A stretch of 41,341 nt of DNA, from NCBI GenBank assembly GCA_029204225.1, contig MU835159.1:1-41341 (forward strand). The letters run 5' to 3'. Each line of letters opens with the position of its first letter. Position 1 is the stretch's first letter. The position numbers were made by a program, and so were the translations under genes. A model generated the notes under the pieces. That model had not been told where the DNA came from. It did no database searches and was given only the letters and a program-made list of their open reading frames with translations. Source of the stretch: Diphasiastrum complanatum (taxonomy: Eukaryota > Streptophyta > Lycopodiopsida > Lycopodiales > Lycopodiaceae). This document shows, piece by piece, positions 32,000-41,341 of the stretch.

Positions 32000-33388
32000 T
32001 AGAGAGAGATAAACAGATCAAAGCTCCTCTTGACAAGTCAAGACCAAAACCTTTTAAAACCTTTTATTCATAAACCAACAAGGAAAAACATAGCTGAAAT
32101 GTATACAGTACTAGAAAGCACCATAAAGCAAAACATATTTCAAGACATCCAACTGGTACCTGTCACCATCCCATCACACAAAACTGTGCAAGTTAGCACA
32201 GTGAGAAAAATAGGTGTCAACACTGAATGTCAGTTGTTATCCATGTACAAAATACGTAACTCAACTAATCAGCTTGCAATGTAGATAACATTTCGTAGTC
32301 CAATCTTCTCTTACTGAGAATTGCATATAGCGATAGGCCAAACCATATCGCTACCGTATCCGGACGAGTGCCATACTGATCAGTTTGATGGTTTTGGTCT
32401 TTATCTTTTACTTCTACATTTGAAATGTAATGCATTTGGAAATAAGCTGTATAATATAAAGCAAACTGCAAACATGTAAGGAGTTTGAACCAGCACATGA
32501 GATTTGGAGCAAATCCATGCCATATCAAAATTTGTACTTGTATAAACAAGTAATGTACGGTTCGCGTGACTTCTTGAGCAAATCCATGCTATACAAGAGT
32601 CCGCAGGCTATCTTAGCATTATATTATATTTTGAACCATGATCTTGACTTAAGATGCAATAAAACACAATACCTGTATTTATAAACAAGAGCATTTATTT
32701 ATGACACAAGTGAGAGCAATCATTTTTTGATAAGTAATGATTCAGTATGCTACGGTAAAGCATGCTATAGAAAGGGGTATACGACAAACTGATTTAAGCA
32801 TCTTCCCACGAGTATTATGATTAACCATCTGTAAGTTGCCAACGTATTCAATTAAAGCTTTTATCTTTAAACACCACCGAAATATGCAAGAAACACCAAC
32901 CTAAATGGTAGACGCTAGTCACTCTTGTGAACTGGCCATGTTTGTTTTTGAATGCCTTTGAGAACCGTCTAAATCCGTATGCAAGTCTATGTATAACATT
33001 ACATATTGATACGCACAGATATGTTATTATCATAATCCAAAACTCCTGTAAAAACCCATTATCAAAGCTTTCGTAGTGGTATACTACAGTATATCTCTTG
33101 CAGCTTGGAGAAGAAAGATAGATAGCAGTGTTCATACCTTCTTTTGTAGTATGCTGGAATCCAATGATATGATACTAATATTCGTGCTACGTTGCTGCTA
33201 CACTGTGAAAAACTGAGATGATAGCAAGTATCATTAAAGAACATACATTTTACGAGTGCTGATTATGATAATAGAAATCATACATTAGAGAATCATCATA
33301 TAGCTCATCGCTGGGCTGTAAATAATAAAAGGTTTAATATCTCATCACTGTGGACAGCAGCGATGCATCTCTACACAATGGTTTTTAC
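32000..33388 (+). repeat. Left arm of large inverted repeat
   Basis: This is the reverse complement of 35323-37255 apart from a roughly 560-base insertion in the right arm. Matching ends are AAACAGATCAAAGCTCCTCT (outer) and GATGCATCTCTACACAATGG (inner). Divergence looks moderate, with small indels. Confidence 0.85.
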
Positions 33389-34260
33389 GCATAATACCAA
33401 GGGAACTCTCTTTCTACATCTACTTTACCATAATAGGATGTTCGAGACCATTCATGTGAATCAGTCTTATGCTCGCATTTTATTACAGTTATTTGGCTTT
33501 ATACATGAGTCTTTCGACGATATTGTTTTTGGTTGGTCATACATGTCGAATGTTAAAATGACTTGGTATATGAAGTCTTTTGCAACTTTCAAGTTGAAAA
33601 CCTACAAGCTTGCTCATGTACTACTTTGAAACGTTTTAAAGGCTTTATATCAACAAAGTTTGATCATATTTTTATTACAGATTGCAGCGTAATCAATAGT
33701 AAGGTCCTTAAACGCTCCTTGGAAAAAGGACTTAATCATATCATGTTACAACATACTAATATCCAACGTATTGCTTTTGAATTACGTGATGGATGGCTTA
33801 AACTCATGAAACTTTTACCTATGTATTCAAGTATAGATATTGATAAACATGCTGATTTTGTAGAGAAAGTGCCCTAGAATTTTTAAAGAACAAGAAATGG
33901 ATTCAAGGGAACACCGTCCCACTGCATAAAAAAGAAGATGCCAATAATGAACAACAATGGATTACCAAGCATTTATATGTCAATGGAATTGATAAGGCTC
34001 AACATAATCCTTGTTTCATGTGTATATATCTCGTACGTAAACTTGCTATGGAAAGACTTGATAGCCTAGATTTCACACCTTTTCCTGATCATACAAATAA
34101 TCTTGTCTGAAGTTCTTTGGAATACGTAAACACGTCTACGTGTGATAATGGCTTCTCTTGAGATAAACTGTGTTTGATCATAAACAAACTTTTATATCGT
34201 GAAGTTTTTCCTGGACTACTATTTGATTTGGCTAAAAACATTAACACTATTTTGGTGGGA
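33389..34260 (+). pseudogene. Degenerate retroelement-like coding region (Penelope-like?)
   Basis: Three successive plus-strand frames join into one protein-like track: FDHIFITDCSVINSKVLKRS and LEKGLNHIMLQHTNIQRIAF (33655-33780), then KKWIQGNTVPLHKKEDAN and QQWITKHLYVNGIDKAQHNP, CFMCIYLVRKLAMERL (33890-34070). A final piece with INKLLYREVFPGLLFDLAKN follows. At least two frameshifts and stops break it. The pattern LxKGLNHI followed by a Cys-containing block recalls the region before the reverse transcriptase of Penelope-like elements, but the polymerase core is not present, so the assignment is tentative. Confidence 0.4.
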
Positions 34261-34347
34261 AGTTAGCTTTCCATTAGGGGGGAGCTAACTGCCCCCTTGA
34301 GGGATTCACTAGCTATGGGTATGGTTGGTGGATTTTTTTTTGTTTTT

Positions 34348-35317
<970 letters not shown>

Positions 35318-35322
35318 TTTTG

Positions 35323-37255
35323 AAAAAACCATTGTGTAGAGATGCATCGCTGCTGTCCATGGGATATTAAACCATTTTCTATGTACAGTCTAGCGATGAG
35401 CTATATAATGGTTCTCTAATGTATGATCTCTATAATCATAATGAGCACTCGTAAAACGTATATTCTTTAACGATACTTGCTATCATCTCTGTCTTTCACA
35501 GTATACCAGCAACGTAGCATGAATATTAGTATCTTATCATTGGATTCTAGCATACTGCAAAAGAAGGTATGAACACTGCTATCTATCTTTCTTCTCCAAG
35601 CCATGCAAGAGATATACTATAGTATACCGCTACAAAAGCTTTGATAATGGGCTTTACAGAAGTTCTGGATTATGACAATAACATATTTGTCATGCGTATG
35701 AATATATAATGCTATACATAGATTTGCATACGGATTTAGACGGTTCTCAAAGGCATTAAAAAGCAAACATGACAAGTTCACAAGAGTGACTAGCGTCTAC
35801 CATTCAGGTTGGTGTTTCTCGCATATTTCGGTGGTGTTTTAAGATAAAAGCTTCAATTGAATTGTTGCGGAAGCTAGAAGACGCTGTTGTTGTTCAGTGT
35901 CGCAGAAACGAAACTGTTTCTTTTTTGTTTTCGTCTTCGTATTCGCGAATGATTTTGTGTCTTTGAATTTTCTTTTTTGCGCGGAAGCTTTTACAGGATC
36001 TCTCTTCACTTCTTTTTCTTTTTCTAAGTTTATGATCTAGAGAGGATAGTTTATACCTCCACAGTGTGGAGTTTACAAGATAGCAAAACGTAGAATCACA
36101 AGATAGTTAACGCTAATCAACTAGTTAGTTAGTCTCTGTCGTTGCCACTAGTTTCAGCTGGGCGTGAGTGTACAACTCCAAGCCCGTTGAGCTGCTAGCT
36201 GCCAGCGCGGAAGATTCCTCTTCGTTTGTTTCATAATCTCCCGTTTGCTTTTGTTCTTTTCGTTTCTTTCGTAGTTTTTCATTTTGCGACCCTTTGCGGT
36301 TTGCGTCCTAGAGGTATGTTTTGCGATTCACGAATGATTTGCGAATCGTTCATGCTTCGAGTCAAAGGCACATTGACTGTCGTGAATTGTTCTCGTTCGA
36401 CCTTTGTTTCTTGTTCGTGCTGCGACAAAGTTGCAGGAGTTAATCAGAATACTCGCGGGAAGATGCTTAAATCAGTTTGTCGTATACCCCTTTCTATAGC
36501 ATGCTTTACCGTAGCATACTGAATCATTGCATATAAAAAAAATGATTGCCCTCATTTATGTCATAAATAAATGCTCTTGTCTATAAATACAGGTATTGTG
36601 TTTTATTGCATCTTAAGTCACGATCATGGTTCAAAATATAATTTAATGGTAAGATAGCCTGAGGACTCTTGTATAGCATGGATTTGCTCAAGAAGTCACG
36701 AGAATCGTACATTACTTGTTTACAAGTATGAATTTTGGTATGACAGGGATTTGCTCCAAACCTCATGTGCTGGTCCAAGCTCCTTACACGTTTGCAGTTT
36801 GCCTTATATTATACAACTTATTTCCAAATGGATTATATTTCATATGTATAAGTAAAAGATAAGGACTAAAACCATCAAACTGATCAGTATGACACTCGTC
36901 CTGATACAATAGCGATATGGTTTGGCCTATCGCTATATGCAATTTTCAGTAAGGGAAGATTGGACTACGAAATGTTATCTACATTGCAAGCTGCTTAGTT
37001 GAGTTAAATGTATTTTGTACATGGATAACAACTGACATTCAACGTTGACACCTGTTTTCCTCACTATGCTAACTTGCGCACTTTTGTGTGGTGGGATGGT
37101 GACAGGTACCAGCTGGATGTCTTGAAATATGTTTTGCTTTACGGTGCTTTCTAGTACGTACTTTTCAGCTATGTTTTTGCTTGTTGGTTTATGAATAAAG
37201 GGTTCTAAAAGGTTTTGGTGTTGAGTTGTCAAGAGGAGCTTTGATCTGTTTCTCT
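35323..37255 (-). repeat. Right arm of large inverted repeat
   Basis: Complementary to 32000-33388. It is longer than the left arm because of the insertion at about 35872-36435. The outer end abuts a (CA)n tract. Confidence 0.85.
35872..36435. mobile_element. About 560-bp insertion in the right arm
   Basis: Absent from the left arm, where the flanking sequences join near 32845. It is richer in CG dinucleotides than the surroundings. It begins near TGTTGCGGAAGC, with GTGTCGCAGAAACGAAAC soon after, and ends near TTCGTGCTGCGACAAAG, so weakly complementary GTCGCAG ends are present. No exact target duplication was found. A 98-codon frame overlaps it but is unassigned. Confidence 0.55.
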
Positions 37256-37257
37256 AT

Positions 37258-37259
<2 letters not shown>

Positions 37260-37313
<54 letters not shown>
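37260..37313. repeat. (CA)n microsatellite
   Basis: About 27 CA units between the inverted-repeat arm and D2. Confidence 0.97.
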
Positions 37314-37315
<2 letters not shown>

Positions 37316-37465
37316 GGTATTACCTTCAATAATATTACAAAGGATTGGAGGCTTATCGGACAAGCCATCCATTTGGTGAGGTGTTTTCTCCGTATTCAAA
37401 TTCTTGGATCCTAAGCTGAGATAAGCTCATTAAAATTAGCCATAGATTAGGCCCATATCAAAACC
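37314..37465 (+). repeat. Flanking direct repeat D2
   Basis: Counterpart of 30656-30840 in the same orientation. With D1 it brackets the E and inverted-repeat complex. Confidence 0.75.
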
Positions 37466-39189
37466 CTCCCTTCTCAATCCAAGTGCTTTTGTGTTGTTGG
37501 GTTTTGTGATGGTTGATGAAGTCTAGTGGAGTTGGCACACTTTCTTTAGCTATTGTCTATTTGTAGGTGTGGGTCTTGAGGTGGTTATTGGAGGCTTGGA
37601 AAGTTTATATCTAGGAACACACTCCCCCCTTCTTGTTTTAAAGCTTTGGATATTGTGTAGAGTAGTTTATGGTGCTCAAGTTTATTTCTGTTGTTTGGAG
37701 GTGGATGCTTTGGATGGAAAGTGAGTAAATAGAACGTTGCTTAGTATATTTCTTTAGTTTTGAGTTAAACGACGACAATTTTTTTGATGTGAGCTTATGC
37801 ATATATATTTTGCATTGGACAAAATCCAAGGCTATACTATGACAAACATTTGTTACCTTGGCTCCTCAAGAATCTTGTTTCATTTATGATGTTGAAGGAG
37901 AGATTTGTTTCCAAAAGGTTGTTGTTGTTGTTGGGTGCCCTTTGTGCTTTTTGCGTGTGGGATTTTTGTTTGAGACTAGTTAGTAGTGCTATTAACCCAT
38001 TTATTTTGGCCATTTACCTGTTTTTATAACATGATACGTTTGATTTTAGCAATTATAGTCGGATTAATGGTATTTTACCTTGCCAAAAGCCTCGAAAATG
38101 CATTTGAGCTTTGTTATGGACATAATTTCACAATGACTCGCCAACAAACCCTTGCTAGACTCATGATTACATATTACCTCTGTGACTTGCCATTGCTCGT
38201 TGAGGTAAAAGATGTACATGTTTTAATCCACAACAAAAAATAAAATTGGAATATCTTTTTTATACAAAATACTAGAAAACACCTTGTGACTTGTGGATTA
38301 TTTGTCGATAAAAGTCTAACTTGTGTAAAGCTGGCAAAATATAGTATGTCTCAAGAATCGATATCATGCAAACTTTGACTTCTTTTTCTTTAGGCATAAA
38401 AAGCTTTATGAGTAAGAGCACTTACAAAAATGCAAGTGTTTTGAGGATAACTAAAAAAGGTTTTTTCGAATCCTTCACCAAGGCTAGCTAGAGCTCCATA
38501 CTACCCACTTGTACTAGTGAACTCAGGACCTATCGATCAAATCCTTTGACTTTTCACACTTGCCATCAGAAGAGAGAGACTTAGTACAAACTACCAAAAA
38601 ATTCCTTGTGTGACTTGCCAAAGGCCAAAGGTCGAAGGAGATTCAGTTGAACTTGTCATCGGTCCTGCACTCACTGGAAACTAGGTGCTAATGTGTTATG
38701 ATTTAAGACAACTAAGTTTTGCACACAGTATTGCAATGTACCTTTGAAATTGTATGGAGAATTATAGTTGGCAGTAGCCATGCTGATCACAATAAATGAC
38801 ATTTGGAGGTTATCACACAATTTGGGAATTCTCTAGACCCTAATAGTTGCCATATGCTGTTATCATCATTGACTATCACCATCACCATAGCCACATGCCA
38901 CCACATCACCATCCATATCCATCGGTAGATGCCTTGAGTCACAAATGCTTCGTCATTCATATCCCTTGAATTCTCTTGCGAAATATAAGGTTGCATGTAG
39001 ATCTTTTGCTCATGTAGCTAACCCACCTAGCTTTTGTTAGAGGCATATGATACTCCACCCGTCCTTCTTTCTTCCATAACCAATAGTTGGGCTTATTCTA
39101 GGAATCTTCTTTCCATGGTGGGGACATATTAGAGAAAGTAATGTTTATGCTTATTTGATAGAGATGTCCCCATCATCTGTCATGTGGTG
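37466..39189. other. No gene seen
   Basis: AT-rich. An 85-codon frame at 37986-38243 with a hydrophobic start (FYNMIRLILAIIVGLMVFYL) has no recognisable relatives and no supporting context. Confidence 0.45.
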
Positions 39190-39655
39190 CTTTTGATTTA
39201 TGATCGTAGAACAGACCTAGTCAAATTCTTTCATGGTCATGAAGAGGCTTGCGAGGTCTATGGCGAAGTAACCTTGAGGAAAAACTATGTTGTTTTAGCA
39301 TGACACATAGATTTAGCCAGGGAGTGGTTTTCCAACCTCAAGTGTGAGTCCACTAGAGCAGCCTTGATAAAATAATTTAAGCCTTCTATGGAACTCCATT
39401 TTGCAACTCAGTAAAATCAAGATGATGAAGGAGGGGGTTCAAGAATACTTAGAATGTATCAAGCGATTGCATACTAAATGTGGATGCTAAAGGGGTCCTT
39501 GACTACCACATCTTGATGTGGGTCATGGCATCTGGTTAATAAGCATATGACAAAAGATGAAATATCAAGAAGCCTACACTACCATGATGACATCATGGAC
39601 AACGCCATTAGGGAGGAAGATGAGAAGCTTGTTGGTGACGAGTCCAATTTGTCGT
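39190..39655 (+). pseudogene. Retrotransposon gag-like remnant
   Basis: Pieces in alternating frames resemble an LTR-element gag: LAREWFSNLK (39310), GVQEYLECIKRLHTKCG (39438-39485) and LDYHILMWVMASG (39498). The WFxxL and QEYLxxxxxL motifs are usual in gag capsid regions. Stops are frequent. Confidence 0.45.
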
Positions 39656-40380
39656 GAGGCCTTGTACGAACTCAAAAAGGCTTTTTTTTTTTTTGGTGTC
39701 TAAACAAGTTTGTTAATCAAAATTAGTTTAGTGCTAATCAATCCTAAATGGCACCTTTAGCTTGGGTTATCATTTAGGGTGAGAAGAGTTAAGAGCTTAA
39801 AGTAGATCTCATTTTTGTAGACTTTGTAGTTACTTTGTAGGGTAAAACTAGATTATTTATCATCCTTGTTGCCTTACAATTTATAGGCATGACATATCAG
39901 CTATAGGCTTCAATAGATGCCCATTCAAAGTTTATAGTTTAAAAAATGCACATAGACCTCATTATATACTAATCTGGAGAGAAAATTTCAGGAATGTGTA
40001 TTTCAACTTCACTTTTCAAAAGTATTAGCAAGTTGAAATGCATGTCAAATGTATGTATATATTAGCCCATGTGCTCAATAACAATATTTGCTAGATATAG
40101 CCCTGGAACTAAGTTAGAATATGACTAGCTCAATAGGACAATCAATTAGAAGGGCTTAGGCATATGCAATGTCTTTGTTAATGGCGGACTTTGTAGTAAT
40201 GGTTGGAATGTTCAATTCAGCCTAGTAAGGTCCCAAACTCATATTAGAGGCATAAAGGATTATAGATAGATGAGGTCGTGCTGGCTTTTGCCATTTGGTC
40301 GTTCATGTGCCTACCCTCACGTGAAAAATTGACCATGTTCTAGTTTAAGGCCCTAATGTATTGAGTGATCATTAAAAGTA
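39656..40380. other. No gene seen
   Basis: AT-rich with a T run at about 39682-39694. Could be part of the same decayed LTR element as the gag-like remnant. Confidence 0.4.
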
Positions 40381-40447
40381 TCTTGGTTTTGAACCTGGGT
40401 CCAGAGAAACTATGGATCGGCCAAGCTAACCAACTGAGCCGCGACCA
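40381..40447 (-). repeat. tRNA-like Pol III module (SINE head or tRNA pseudogene)
   Basis: The minus strand carries GGCTCAGTTGGTTAGC (A-box-like, 40425-40440) and, 25-40 bases later, GGTTCAAAACC (40385-40395), which fits the B-box consensus GGTTCRANNCC. The acceptor and T stems do not pair properly, so it is not a working tRNA. It resembles the head of a tRNA-derived SINE. Confidence 0.5.
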
Positions 40448-40574
40448 TTTAATGGAGATTTCTATCTATTTTGCCTAGTTTGGCGAAGCTTTCTACAATT
40501 TGTCTATATTCTTGATTGCTTGATGTCTATGAATGGATTAAATGTTAGAATACTATGATTGACACCTGACAATT

Positions 40575-40588
40575 TTGGTATAAGAGCA
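40575..40588 (+). other. Possible LTR primer-binding site
   Basis: TTGGTATAAGAGCA is two changes from the plant initiator-Met primer-binding site and follows a CTGACA that could end an LTR. LTR start not located. 40589-41341 holds nothing recognisable. Confidence 0.35.
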
Positions 40589-41341
40589 ATAGATCATTTT
40601 CCCGTCATATATAATAACTTTCTTGGAGTTTGGATAGAACTTCTAGTCACTAGTTAGTTAGTTTTCTTGCTTTTTCAATTTCCAAATTGCTTTGATTCAA
40701 TTTAGACCAATCAATCATTGTTTTGTTTTTGGCATAATTTCTTGATTTAGCTTAGTAGCCCTTGATCTTAGCTTTTGAGAGCTACTAAATTTTATTATTA
40801 TTTGGAGGTGATATGGCCATTTTAGTGAAGCCACTCCAATTTCAATCAGCTACAATATTTGTGTCTATTTTTTTGTTATACTTCTGGTTGAATATGCTAG
40901 ATTTGAGATTGTGGACTAATAGAGAAGTGAAAAAATAAGATAACATGAACAAGGGGTTTTCTAACTAGTTATTTCACAATTTTCAAGATTGGGAACTGGA
41001 TTTTCAAATTGTAGTGTGAAGGGTGGGTTCTCTTGAAATTGGATATTTTGCATGAACCAAAACTTGGAGCTAGTTTTTTCTAACATAATGTAAAGGGGTT
41101 CACATCAAAAAATGACTACTTTTTATTGTTAGTTATGCCTCGATATTTTCAATCTAGGCTAGAAATGTAATTAACAATCTTGAGAGGACCCATGCACGTG
41201 CAGTCAAAGTTGATCCTGCAACTTGGTCTATCAGACTAGTGGCTCCAAAAAGAGGATGATGATTCATCAACAACGGATCATACTTGTGATCGACTAGAGA
41301 AAATTTTGGGAGTTCACTACGATTCTCAAACATATACTATC

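Noticed and set aside
32340-32400. Possible hammerhead ribozyme core (CGGACGAGTG ... CTGATCAG)
   Set aside because: The words look similar to ribozyme parts, but the required CTGATGA and GAAA core is absent in either strand.
37986-38243. Small membrane protein candidate
   Set aside because: One hydrophobic segment only, no relatives recognised and no promoter or neighbouring gene to support it.

Overview
This is a nuclear window from a land plant. It is AT-rich, has long introns, is crowded with retrotransposon debris and carries unusually long (GA/CT)n and (CA/GT)n tracts. The best taxonomic marker is a single FLORICAULA/LEAFY (LFY) gene at 25.5-28.9 kb. Its N-terminal half is unlike flowering-plant LFY, while its DNA-binding domain carries the H312/R345/H387 set (Arabidopsis numbering). 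A seed-free vascular plant, most likely a fern, fits best; a gymnosperm or lycophyte is not excluded.

Only two host genes can be supported. (1) 1.7-6.6 kb, minus strand: a cation/calcium exchanger of the CCX type. Its 3' exon is intact, a 2.9-kb intron is full of repeats, and its 5' exon is broken into several frames at short homopolymers. (2) 25.47-28.86 kb, plus strand: LFY in three exons. The expected start ATG reads CTG, and one surplus A sits on each side of the exon 2/exon 3 junction. Because both genes are otherwise strongly conserved and nearly all breaks fall in homopolymers, base-calling or assembly error is at least as likely as pseudogenisation.

The rest is mobile and repetitive DNA. 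7.2-9.9 kb: a decayed minus-strand Ty1/copia element. 11.47 and 12.65 kb: two miniature inverted-repeat insertions with 8-bp target duplications, the second inside a dead non-LTR reverse-transcriptase region (12.6-14.1 kb). 14.15-15.35 kb: a complete copia LTR with a polypurine tract on one side and a primer-binding site on the other. 17.1-18.4 kb: two tandem-repeat fields. 19.94-23.04 kb: a GC-richer block of two head-to-head LTR-like arms plus tandem repeats. 26.1-27.4 kb: copia gag and LINE remnants inside LFY intron 1. 30.6-37.5 kb: a large nested structure with 1.4-kb inverted arms, a degenerate Penelope-like (tentative) coding region and two copies of a repeat that also occurs inverted in the CCX intron. 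39.2-40.6 kb: gag-like remnants, a tRNA-like Pol III module and a possible primer-binding site.

The two host genes show no functional link. I saw no rRNA, CRISPR or operon-type organisation. Coordinates of repeats and degenerate elements are by eye and approximate at their edges.
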